A DNA stretch of 64,000 bases, taken from positions 62,001 to 126,000 of the forward strand of contig NZ_SDQC01000001.1 of assembly GCF_004153445.1 (NCBI RefSeq), given 5' to 3'. Under the pieces are notes generated by a model. That model did not search any database and was not told the DNA's origin. It saw only the letters and a program-made list of their open reading frames with translations. This DNA is from Allopusillimonas soli (GTDB taxonomy: Bacteria > Pseudomonadota > Gammaproteobacteria > Burkholderiales > Burkholderiaceae_B). Numbering within the stretch: position 1 is the stretch's first letter; every line of letters begins with the position of its first letter. The position numbers and the translations under genes were made by a program. Below, in pieces: positions 51,688 to 58,665 of this stretch.

Positions 51688-52371
51688 ATGTCACGCATTC
51701 TTTTCGTTCTGACCAACCACGACCGAAAGGGTCCACCGGGCAGCAACGCAGCGCCCAGCGGCTTTTATCTTTCCGAAGTCAGCCACCCCCACCAAGTGCT
51801 GACCGAGGCCAACCATGTCATCGACTTTGTCAGTCCCAAAGGCGGGAAGACGCATGTGGACGGCTTCGATCTGGAGGATCCCGTCAATGCTTCATTCTGG
51901 AATAATCCAACACTACGCAGCGCCACGGAAAATACTTTGGCGCCGGCGCAAATCAACCCCAGCGATTACGCAGCTATTTTCTATGCCGGAGGCCACGCAA
52001 CAATGTGGGACTTGGCGGATAGCAAGGAGTTGGCCGCTATTGCGGCGCGCATCTATGAGCACGGCGGACTGGTGGCAGCAGTGTGCCACGGCCCAGCAGG
52101 CTTGATAAACATCACGCTGTCTGATGGACATTATCTGGTCGAGGGCAAGGATATATCGGCCTTCACCAACGACGAAGAGCGCGCCGTCGGGCTGTATGAC
52201 ACCGTACCGTTCCTGCTGGCTGACGCCCTGCAAGCACGCGGAGCCCGTCATTTGCCCACGGCGAACTTCCAGCCCCGGATCGTCGTCAGCGAACGGCTGA
52301 TAACAGGCCAAAATCCAGCGTCAGCCAAGGGCGTTGCAGACGCCATGCTGCCCTTGCTGGCACATGCTTGA
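51688..52371 (+). CDS. DJ-1/PfpI family protein, Hsp31/glyoxalase III-like
   Basis: A 227-residue class I glutamine-amidotransferase-fold protein. The nucleophile elbow cysteine is in LVAAVCHGPAGL near residue 130, with DYAAIFYAGGHATMWDL before it supplying the family's acidic neighbour region and HVDGFDLEDP upstream. Members include Hsp31-type chaperones and glutathione-independent glyoxalases. The ATG at 51688 has AAGGAG at good spacing; the long open frame upstream is antisense to the LysR gene. Confidence 0.9.
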   Translation: MSRILFVLTNHDRKGPPGSNAAPSGFYLSEVSHPHQVLTEANHVIDFVSPKGGKTHVDGFDLEDPVNASFWNNPTLRSATENTLAPAQINPSDYAAIFYAGGHATMWDLADSKELAAIAARIYEHGGLVAAVCHGPAGLINITLSDGHYLVEGKDISAFTNDEERAVGLYDTVPFLLADALQARGARHLPTANFQPRIVVSERLITGQNPASAKGVADAMLPLLAHA

Positions 52372-52410
52372 ACCTGATGTTCTACTGTTTCAGTATGTAG
52401 GATATTCAGT

Positions 52411-52416
52411 TATAAT
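52411..52416 (+). promoter_or_regulatory. -10 element of the tmRNA promoter
   Basis: A perfect TATAAT ends 9 bases before the tmRNA 5' end. The -35 is weak (TTTCAG near 52388-52393, 17-base spacing). Confidence 0.65.
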
Positions 52417-52425
52417 CAATGCTCT

Positions 52426-52788
52426 GGGGCCGATCCGGCTTCGACGTGGGTCACAAAACAGCATAGGGCATGTCGAGCACCAGTAAGCTCGTAAATCCAC
52501 TGGAACACTATAAACGCCAACGACGAGCGTTTCGCTCTGGCCGCTTAAGCGGTGAGCCGCTGCACTGATTTGTCTTTGGGTCAGGTAGGGAAACCTACAG
52601 CAGCGTCATTTACAAAGAATCGGATCCGGCTGGGTCACTCAGTCTGGTCTTAAATCCAAGTGAATCGCCAAGGAAGGGCCTGTCGGCTGGCACGCTCCGC
52701 GGTTAAATCCTAAAATTGGCCGACTAAACATGTAGAACTAGCTGCGGAGGGCTTGCGGACGCGGGTTCAATTCCCGCCGGCTCCACCA
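52426..52788 (+). ncRNA. ssrA: Transfer-messenger RNA
   Basis: tmRNA rescues stalled ribosomes and tags the nascent chain. The 363-base gene starts GGGGCCGATCCGGCTTCGAC, whose first seven bases pair with CGGCTCC before the encoded ACCA at the 3' end, and has a tRNA-like T arm GCGGGTTCAATTCCCGC. The tag frame at 52516-52548 reads ANDERFALAA then stop, ending in the AA recognised by ClpXP-type proteases. Pseudoknot-like stems follow. Confidence 0.96.
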
Positions 52789-52793
52789 ATACT

Positions 52794-52825
52794 AAAGCCC
52801 CAACTGTTATCAGTTGGGGCTTTTT
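52794..52825 (+). terminator. Rho-independent terminator after tmRNA
   Basis: Perfect 13-bp stem AAAGCCCCAACTG / CAGTTGGGGCTTT with loop TTAT and continuing T-run. Confidence 0.92.
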
Positions 52826-52889
52826 CTTGGCAGGAGTCCAATGAAGGCGCTGTTATGCGCGTGAGCCAAACCTATTCCTGGGAACGCAG

Positions 52890-54014
52890 CTACTCCGGCA
52901 GATCGTTCAGCTCGTAGCTGGTACTGCGTCCACCCGCATCCGATTTGCGCAGCACGCTCCGCGTCAGCAGATCGTTGATGTCGCGTAGCGCCGTGTCCGG
53001 TGAACACTTGGCAATGGCCGCCCACTTGCTGCTGGTGAGGTTGCCCTCGAAACCGTCGAGCAGCCTGCTCAGCAACTTCACCTGTCGTTCGTTCAATGGC
53101 GTGGTCGCCCAGCGCTGCCAGAACCGCGCCTTGGTCAGCACGGCCTCGAGCGTGTGCTGCGCCTGATCGACGGCGCGATGCAGGGTTTCGAGGAACCAGA
53201 CGAGCCACTCGGTAACATCCATCGAGCGCTTCTGGGTACGCTCCAGGATGTCGTAATAGGCCTTGCGCTCCCGCTGCATCTGCGCCGACAAACTGTAGAA
53301 GCGTTGCGGGCTGCCGTCGGCACGCGCCAGCAGCAGGTCGCCGATGGCCCGAGCGATGCGTCCGTTGCCATCGTCGAACGGGTGCAGGGTAACGAACCAA
53401 AGATGCCCAAGGCCTGCCTTCAGCAGCGGCGGTTCGCTTGATGCGCTATTGAGCCAGTCCAGGAATCGACTGGTTTCAGACTCCAGATGATCGGCGGGCG
53501 GCGCCTCGAAATGCACGCGCTGGCGGCCGATGGGGCCGGACACCACCCGCATCGGGCCATTGGCATCGTCTCGCCAGCCACCAACCTTGATCCTGGAAAG
53601 ACCAGAGTAGCCGGTGGGAAACAGCGCGGCATGCCAGCCGAACAGACGTTCACGCGACACCAGCGCATGACAGTTCGCGGTGGCGTCGAGCACCATCTCG
53701 ACCGCGCCCTCGACGTGGCGATCGACCGGAGCGAGCGCGCCGATGTCCACGCCCAGTCTGCGGGCAATGGACGAGCGCACGGATTCGACGTTGAGTTGCT
53801 CGCCTTCGATCTCGCTGGTCTTCACCACGTCCTCGGTGAGCGCTGCGAGGCTCGCCTGATCGCGCAGCGCCATGCCGACATCGGCCAAGCGCCCCATCAA
53901 GAGCCCCTGGGCACGACTAACCTCGGCCATCGGCCTGGCCAGCACAGCCAGGTCGAAGCGCCAGTTCGGCCAGTCACCGACCTGCCAGATATATTTGTAA
54001 TCGCCGCTATTCAT
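52890..54014 (-). CDS. Fic-family protein with N-terminal inhibitory helix
   Basis: A 374-residue Fic-domain protein, predicted to transfer AMP (or another nucleotide) to target proteins. The active-site loop HPFDDGNGRIAR has the catalytic His211. An inhibitory motif of the T/S-x-x-x-E-G type, T66-SEI-E70-G71, lies in the N-terminal region before the core, so it is a self-inhibited class II Fic protein. A C-terminal winged-helix-like segment (ERQVKLLSRLLDGFEGNLTSSKWAAIAKCSPDTALRDI) suggests DNA binding. The gene is the first one after tmRNA, in an accessory region. No antitoxin gene is needed for this class and none is seen. Confidence 0.92.
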   Translation of the reverse strand: MNSGDYKYIWQVGDWPNWRFDLAVLARPMAEVSRAQGLLMGRLADVGMALRDQASLAALTEDVVKTSEIEGEQLNVESVRSSIARRLGVDIGALAPVDRHVEGAVEMVLDATANCHALVSRERLFGWHAALFPTGYSGLSRIKVGGWRDDANGPMRVVSGPIGRQRVHFEAPPADHLESETSRFLDWLNSASSEPPLLKAGLGHLWFVTLHPFDDGNGRIARAIGDLLLARADGSPQRFYSLSAQMQRERKAYYDILERTQKRSMDVTEWLVWFLETLHRAVDQAQHTLEAVLTKARFWQRWATTPLNERQVKLLSRLLDGFEGNLTSSKWAAIAKCSPDTALRDINDLLTRSVLRKSDAGGRSTSYELNDLPE

Positions 54015-54621
54015 GCGGAGATTATGGCCTGCAATCTCCGCATGGGCAATTCATTCACCGCATTTTGTGCGGTGAATATGAGCACCATTCGCCGCATGGG
54101 ATCGCCTTGCCCAGCAATAGGTGTAAATGGGTGCGTTATTGGTTGTGGCAACGGACGCGGGCGGGCTCGATTCCCGTTTCGGAAATTGAACTGGCCCCGG
54201 AAAGCAAACGAGGTTGAACGGCCTTTCCAGTGACCAATCAAGGCGAAAAGCCTGTTCGAACGTCCGGTACCGAATGGCACACCAGCAGGCTTTTCGATCC
54301 GGTTCTCACGGGTTCGCAGCAGCCCCCAGCGCTTCGATTCCGTACTTTCAATAGTCGTTTGGTGCGGGGTACCACCCCACCACCAATAACGAAACCCCAG
54401 CCATTGATGGGGATCTATTTTCCACATGCCGTGACCAGGCTCAAGACGGTGCAGGTCGGGCGCTTACGGTACGTCTGCATTGCTGGAATGCATTTATGCG
54501 GCAAATAAGTAGACGCAAGCAAATAGCCTGACTATCACCCTATACTGGGTGTTTTCTTCCATCAACAACCAAACTTAGTGAGAGTCTATGTGACTTGTCA
54601 TGGTCTCTATGAGGTAAGTGT
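54015..54621. other. Non-coding block after the Fic gene, possible mobile-DNA scar
   Basis: This 607-bp stretch has only short doubtful frames in several directions and no recognisable gene. It holds an 11-bp inverted repeat at 54244-54296 and a tRNA-T-arm-like fragment (CGGACGCGGG then CTCGATTCCCG, 54152-54176) resembling the tmRNA 3' end. It may be decayed DNA from an insertion. Confidence 0.45.
54244..54296. repeat. Inverted repeat with 11-bp perfect arms
   Basis: CGAAAAGCCTG (54244-54254) and CAGGCTTTTCG (54286-54296) pair perfectly around a 31-base loop that itself contains a small TTCG...CGAA symmetry. The function is unknown; a structured RNA or a recombination site remnant is possible. 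Confidence 0.5.
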
Positions 54622-55383
54622 GTGGACTTCGATATTGCGAAAGAAAAAATAACTGCCCTAGTTGCTGAGGCAATATCATCGGACAGTGATTTGGATGATC
54701 TGAGATGGGATGTCAATACTATCGCCAAGTCTGGTAGGGTGAGCCTATCCGAGCTCAAATCCTTAATCATTTCAGGATGGGTGCAGGTTGTTGCCGCTCA
54801 TCCTAGTGATGAACCCATTTCGCGGGAAATGGAGCTCCGCTTGCTCGAGCTGCAAAACCATTTTTCCTTGATGCGAAATGACTTGAATCAGTCTGGTGCC
54901 TACTCACAAGTGGTTAGGCTCGTCATCCTTAGAAATGTGATGGAGGGCCAGGTGCCGGAAGTGAAGCTTGATTTTCCAGTGCCATTTGAGCTTCAAGATG
55001 AACGCCTGGTATGGGCAATGCGTAATGTGGATTACTACAAAGAAAGATCTCGGACTGAACGTATTGGTGCCTCTCATGGCGTCGAACTAATGGCCGGTGA
55101 AGGGCTCCTTCTTCAGGTGGATGAGTCCAAAGGCGAGCTTGTCAGCATTACAGAACTTGTGTGCATGGGGGTAGGAACACTAGGCGTAACCGACAAACAT
55201 GTCTACTTTGATACAGGAAATGAGCGTTTCTGCATTCCCTATAAGTCCATTGTTATGTTTGAATCGTTCAGCGATGGAGTGGTTCTGCATCGGGAAAATG
55301 CAGAGCCACTTGGGTTTGCCACTAGCGACGGAGGCTATTTATCCAAGCTTCTCATTGAGCTGAGTCATCTGCAAAATCAGTAG
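54622..55383 (+). CDS. Uncharacterised protein in the accessory region
   Basis: A 253-residue protein that I do not recognise. The N-terminal half is helical and acidic (MDFDIAKEKITALVAEAISSDSDLDDLRWDV, then SREMELRLLELQNHFSLMRNDL); the C-terminal half from about 140 (GVELMAGEGLLLQVDESKGELVSI... VTDKHVYFDTGNERFCIPYKSIVMFESFSDGVVLH) has the strand pattern of a small PH/GRAM-like domain. No signal peptide, membrane segment or catalytic motif is seen. It starts with GTG behind TGAGG. Its base composition is visibly less G/C-rich than the flanking chromosome, which suggests transfer. Confidence 0.7.
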   Translation: MDFDIAKEKITALVAEAISSDSDLDDLRWDVNTIAKSGRVSLSELKSLIISGWVQVVAAHPSDEPISREMELRLLELQNHFSLMRNDLNQSGAYSQVVRLVILRNVMEGQVPEVKLDFPVPFELQDERLVWAMRNVDYYKERSRTERIGASHGVELMAGEGLLLQVDESKGELVSITELVCMGVGTLGVTDKHVYFDTGNERFCIPYKSIVMFESFSDGVVLHRENAEPLGFATSDGGYLSKLLIELSHLQNQ

Positions 55384-55681
55384 GTGCAACTTGTCACGCC
55401 CTCTGTTTTAGCGTCATGGCTGTATTCCAATCGGCAAAGGTTGCTGTCTGTCGATTGCAAAACCAACGCTCCAGAGATGCCGCTAGACCTTCGTCATCGT
55501 CACCTAACGCCAGAAACCCAGACAATGGTCATTGATGCTTGGCCAGGGCTTGGCGAATTTGCGGGCCGTGAATCACATGAACCTGGAACGGGACGTTATG
55601 CTTTACGCCACAGTTGGGCTTTTTTCTTGGCGGCCCTTCCCCATTTGGCTCTATCCCTTTAATGATAAAGAGCCTGCCATT
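55384..55681. other. Gap upstream of the hipBA operators
   Basis: Together with the operator region this makes a 426-bp stretch before hipB. An open frame of 92 codons starts with GTG directly after the previous stop but shows no family-like sequence and is not called. A T-rich TTTTTTC at 55619-55626 is not preceded by a clear hairpin. Confidence 0.4.
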
Positions 55682-55800
55682 ATTTCCCGATCGGGAAATT
55701 ATAGATCGAATCATGCCCGAATTACACCGAGCATTCCCGATCGGGAAATATCGCTGGCATATAGCCCCGTTTTGGCTCATAATTTCCCGAACGGGAAATT
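55682..55800 (+). promoter_or_regulatory. Three palindromic operators spaced 50 bp before hipB
   Basis: Three near-identical palindromes of core TTCCCG-NN-CGGGAA occur: 55682-55699 (ATTTCCCGATCGGGAAAT, perfect), 55734-55747 (14-bp perfect core) and 55781-55800 (arms AATTTCCCG / CGGGAAATT around AA). Their centres are exactly 50 bp apart (55690.5, 55740.5, 55790.5), and the last ends 9 bases before the hipB ATG. They are the expected autorepression sites of the HipB/HipA complex. A half-site (TGCCCGAATT, 55713-55722) lies between the first two. Confidence 0.8.
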
Positions 55801-55809
55801 TAGCAAGCC

Positions 55810-56070
55810 ATGATATCCATTCGATCACCTCAACAACTCGGCGATGTACTGCGTGCCGCCCGCAAGCAACTCGGGCTGACACAGCCTCAGTTGGCGCTGG
55901 CGGCAGGGGTGGGTGTGCGCTTCATTGTCGATCTTGAAGCAGGCAAACCCACGTTAAGACTGGAAAACGTACTGCGAGTCATTGATGCCTTGGGTGGAGA
56001 GGTCCAGTTGAGCGGGTTGCCATCACCCGTGGCCAACGATCAACGCGAGGAGGACAACCATGGCGCATGA
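55810..56070 (+). CDS. hipB: HipB-type antitoxin, XRE DNA-binding protein
   Basis: An 86-residue helix-turn-helix protein: QQLGDVLRAARKQLGLTQPQLALAAGVGVRFIVDLEAGKPTLRLENVLRVIDALGGEVQL is a Cro/C1 domain filling residues 8-67, followed by an acidic tail. It would bind and silence HipA and repress the operon at the three palindromes just upstream. Its last 11 bases overlap hipA. Confidence 0.92.
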   Translation: MISIRSPQQLGDVLRAARKQLGLTQPQLALAAGVGVRFIVDLEAGKPTLRLENVLRVIDALGGEVQLSGLPSPVANDQREEDNHGA

Positions 56071-57355
56071 GCTCGAAGTCTGGCTTTTCGCCGAACGTGT
56101 CGGCACGTTGGCGCTGGTCGATGGGCGCATAAACTTTTGCTACGCACCCGATTGGCTGTCACACAAAGACGCCGTTACCTTGTCCGCCTCGCTGCCCCTG
56201 CAAGCGGAGCCGTTCGACGATCGCAAAACGCGTCCCTTCTTTGCTGGTCTGCTACCCGAAGGGCAAATGCGTCGCCTGATTGCGCAGCAGTTTCAGGTGT
56301 CTGGCCAGAACGACTTTGCGCTGCTGGACCACATCGGTGGCGACTGCGCCGGAGCCGTGACCTTCCTTGAGCCGGGGCAGGCTTTGCCTGTGCCGACACA
56401 CAGCGATGACGTTCAATGGTTGAGCGACGACGAAGTCGTTGCCATCCTGGATGAATTGCCGCGTCGTCCCATGCTGGCAGGCAAAGACGGCTTGCGACTT
56501 TCCTTGGCTGGTGCCCAAGACAAGTTGCCAGTGGTTTTCGATGGTGCGCGCATCGGACTGCCCCTCAACGGCACGCCCAGTTCCCACATTCTGAAGCCCC
56601 CTATCCACGCTGTTGAAGACAGTGTGATCAACGAAGGATTTTGCATGGCGCTGGCTGAGGCCATGCAACTCAAACCAGCAAAATCAAAAGTTCACCAGGT
56701 ATTGGATCGCTCGTTTCTGCTGGTTGAGCGCTACGACCGACTGATCGACCCTCGGGGGAACCGGCAACGGGTCCATCAAGAGGACTTCTGCCAGGCGCTT
56801 GGCGTGGTGCCCGAAATGAAGTATCAGAATGAAGGTGGTCCGGATCTGATCCAGTGCTTTGAGCTGGTACGCAGCGCGACGCGCCCTAGTGCGCCACAGG
56901 TACTGCGGCTGTTTGACTACGTGATCTTCAATGCGCTGATCGGTAATCATGATGCGCACGCCAAGAATTTCTCTCTGCTTTACACAGGCAAAGCCCCTGT
57001 TCTGGCACCATTTTACGACACGCTCTCGACTGCGGTGTATCCAACACTGACGCAGAAGATGGCGATGAAAATCGGTAGCAAGTACAAGTTCAGCGAAGTT
57101 CAGGCGCGTCACTGGGAGCAGTTCGCCGAAGGCGTAGGCTTTACCAAGGCGCAGGCCAAACGGCGCATTCTGGAGCTGGCAAAGTTACTGCCAGCAACGG
57201 CGCGCAAGCTCCAGGCTGACCCTGGGCACAATTTTGTTGGCAATCCAGTGGTTGAGCAAATCAATACCTTGATTGAACAACGCTGCACCCTGACGATTCG
57301 GCGGCTCACCGATCACGCCGCCGAAAATGACGCAACCGCCGAACCCTCGGTCTGA
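56060..57355 (+). CDS. hipA: HipA-type serine/threonine kinase toxin
   Basis: A 431-residue HipA-family kinase, in E. coli a persistence toxin that phosphorylates glutamyl-tRNA synthetase. Seen: N-terminal subdomain (FFAGLLPEGQMRRLIA), the autophosphorylated serine loop RLSLAGAQDKLPVV (Ser148), VERYDR, the catalytic aspartate in NALIGNHDAHAKNFS (Asp298) and the metal-binding PFYDTLST (Asp320). All key residues are intact, so it should be active. Translationally coupled to hipB by an 11-bp overlap. Its actual target is not evident from sequence. Confidence 0.92.
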   Translation: MAHELEVWLFAERVGTLALVDGRINFCYAPDWLSHKDAVTLSASLPLQAEPFDDRKTRPFFAGLLPEGQMRRLIAQQFQVSGQNDFALLDHIGGDCAGAVTFLEPGQALPVPTHSDDVQWLSDDEVVAILDELPRRPMLAGKDGLRLSLAGAQDKLPVVFDGARIGLPLNGTPSSHILKPPIHAVEDSVINEGFCMALAEAMQLKPAKSKVHQVLDRSFLLVERYDRLIDPRGNRQRVHQEDFCQALGVVPEMKYQNEGGPDLIQCFELVRSATRPSAPQVLRLFDYVIFNALIGNHDAHAKNFSLLYTGKAPVLAPFYDTLSTAVYPTLTQKMAMKIGSKYKFSEVQARHWEQFAEGVGFTKAQAKRRILELAKLLPATARKLQADPGHNFVGNPVVEQINTLIEQRCTLTIRRLTDHAAENDATAEPSV

Positions 57356-57380
57356 ACCACCATGCGGACGCTGTTCGATT

Positions 57381-57491
57381 CCTGAGGCCGTCTACTACCG
57401 TGTCACAGGCAGCCAGGTCATCATTTACCTGATTGCGGACGGACGCCGTGACATGCAAACCGTGCTTGCTCGCCGCCTCCTGGGTGCTTGA
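57381..57491 (+). pseudogene. Remnant of a ParE-like toxin gene
   Basis: Reading from 57381, codons give PEAVYYRVTGSQVIIYLI, then ADGRRDMQTVLARRLLGA and a stop. The VYYRV...GRRD pattern is the C-terminal part of ParE/RelE-type toxins. No start or N-terminal part is found between it and hipA, so it is at best a fragment. Confidence 0.4.
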
Positions 57492-57640
57492 CCCGCAGCA
57501 GATCAGCAGATAGCGGCGGTTCTCATACAGCACATTGAGCTGGTGCCCAAGCGCAGCCTGCGCCCTCCCCGCTTCATCCTTTAGGATGGCCACGAAGGCC
57601 AAGCCTTCTGATTCTTCACTCGCGGCAAGCGCAGACAAGC
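57478..57640 (-). pseudogene. Broken copy of the arnT 3' end (repeat copy 1)
   Basis: The minus strand encodes ALAASEESEGLAFVAILKDE followed by AGRAQAALGHQLNVLYENRR and YLLICCGSSTQEA, matching the C-terminal part of ArnT downstream. The 163 bases align without gaps to 58730-58892 with 11 differences counted by eye (about 93% identity). The rest of arnT is missing. Frame is open past the break, with unrelated residues. Confidence 0.85.
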
Positions 57641-57732
57641 TTCACGCCAATGGTGAGAATTTACAGGATACGTCTCACCTTTAGCGTATTGGAAGAGGAC
57701 TTAAAGAGGCTCACAAATAGAGGCTATATTGG

Positions 57733-58248
57733 TCATGATTCCAACTTCTTCAGGGATGCCATGCTGGATCGCAGTCGCTCGGCAGCAGATGTGGCCTCTT
57801 CCAATAGCTGATCCCAGTCGTCGGGAGGCTGGCCGCTGGCCAGCATCCTCCGAAACATTCGGTACGCATCATCACCACTTTCATAGGCGCGTTTCGTATC
57901 ATCGTCGTTCACCCACGCCAGCACGATCACCTTGCTGGACGCGTGATAGCGAAAGAACAAGCGGTACTGTTGGAAGAACTTGGCGCGAAACCAATGTTTG
58001 CGGCCGTCACCGAGCGTGTTGCCTTGGCGGTATTCCGGCCGTGCCGGGTCTTGCGGAATGACGTCGAACGCCAGTTTGATGATCGCGGCCAGCCGCTTGT
58101 TGGTGTTCTTCTTTACGTATCCGGCGGGGTCTTTTGTCTTAAGCGCCTCGACCTGCTGAACATAGGTTTCAAGTTGCACTAGAAATAGCGGGTGCGCGAA
58201 AACTGTCCAGCCGTGAATGATTAGGGGCGCAGGCTTGCTGCTGCTCAT
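57733..58248 (-). CDS. yhaV: YhaV-type toxin of a type II toxin-antitoxin system
   Basis: A 171-residue RelE-fold ribonuclease toxin. MIIHGWTVFAHPLFLVQL-like opening (PLIIHGWTVFAHPLFLVQLE), then DPARPEYRQGNTLGDGRKHWFRAKFFQQYRLFFRYHASSKVIVLAWVNDDDTKRAYESGDDAY, which is the YhaV core with its basic and aromatic residues. YhaV cleaves mRNA and is neutralised by PrlF. Its start overlaps the prlF stop by 4 bp (ATGA). Confidence 0.9.
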   Translation of the reverse strand: MSSSKPAPLIIHGWTVFAHPLFLVQLETYVQQVEALKTKDPAGYVKKNTNKRLAAIIKLAFDVIPQDPARPEYRQGNTLGDGRKHWFRAKFFQQYRLFFRYHASSKVIVLAWVNDDDTKRAYESGDDAYRMFRRMLASGQPPDDWDQLLEEATSAAERLRSSMASLKKLES

Positions 58249-58574
58249 TCATCATCCGCCGACAAGGGGGTGTCGAGATCAACTTCGATGCCGCCGGTCA
58301 GGGATTGGAGGCGCTGAACGAAGGCGACGTCGATAGCCTGCAGGCGCTCCGGATGGCTGGCGATGTCGCGCGCCAGGAAGTCCAAGAACTGACCGAGCAC
58401 CGGGTCGTCAGCTTCGGCGGCGTCGACACGCGTCAGCACAACTTCGCCGCTGGTGCGGATCGTGTAGTGGATCTTGTCGCGCTTGCCGAGGCGAAGAGCG
58501 CGACGCACGGTTTCCGGCACCGTGGTCTGGTAACGGTCGGTCAGCGTGGATTCGGCTTCGAGAGTGACAGACAC
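58245..58574 (-). CDS. prlF: PrlF-type antitoxin, AbrB-fold
   Basis: A 109-residue antitoxin with a SpoVT/AbrB swapped-hairpin DNA-binding domain at the N-terminus (ESTLTDRYQTTVPETVRRALRLGKRDKIHYTIRTSGEVVLTRV) and a C-terminal tail (ARDIASHPERLQAIDVAFVQRLQ) that would wrap YhaV. It precedes and overlaps the toxin gene, as in E. coli, and should repress its own promoter. Confidence 0.9.
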   Translation of the reverse strand: MSVTLEAESTLTDRYQTTVPETVRRALRLGKRDKIHYTIRTSGEVVLTRVDAAEADDPVLGQFLDFLARDIASHPERLQAIDVAFVQRLQSLTGGIEVDLDTPLSADDE

Positions 58575-58607
58575 GGTGTTCTCCGGTCAAAGGGACAGAC
58601 GCCCTGC

Positions 58608-58651
58608 ATGGTAATGCAATTGGCTTGTCATGTCAATGCAACTGCATTACC
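58608..58651 (-). promoter_or_regulatory. prlF-yhaV promoter overlapped by an inverted repeat
   Basis: On the minus strand a consensus -35 TTGACA (58631-58636) and -10 TACCAT (58608-58613) are 17 bases apart, ending 33 bases before the prlF ATG. GGTAATGCA (58610-58618) and TGCATTACC (58643-58651) are perfect 9-bp arms covering the -10 and flanking the -35, a likely PrlF/YhaV autoregulatory operator. Confidence 0.6.
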
Positions 58652-58665
58652 TATAATTGTTGCGA

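Noticed and set aside
52426..52788. tmRNA 3' end as a present-day attachment site with flanking duplication.
   Set aside because: No second full copy of the 3' end exists in the window, and its terminator is intact; only a weak partial likeness at 54152-54176.
54011..54427. 138-codon minus-strand frame and the 92-codon plus-strand frame at 54230 as genes.
   Set aside because: No ribosome site or family resemblance; they sit in a block with an inverted repeat and tRNA-like scraps.
55384..55662. 92-codon frame beginning GTG directly after the unknown gene.
   Set aside because: Starts right at the previous stop with no Shine-Dalgarno and no recognisable sequence.
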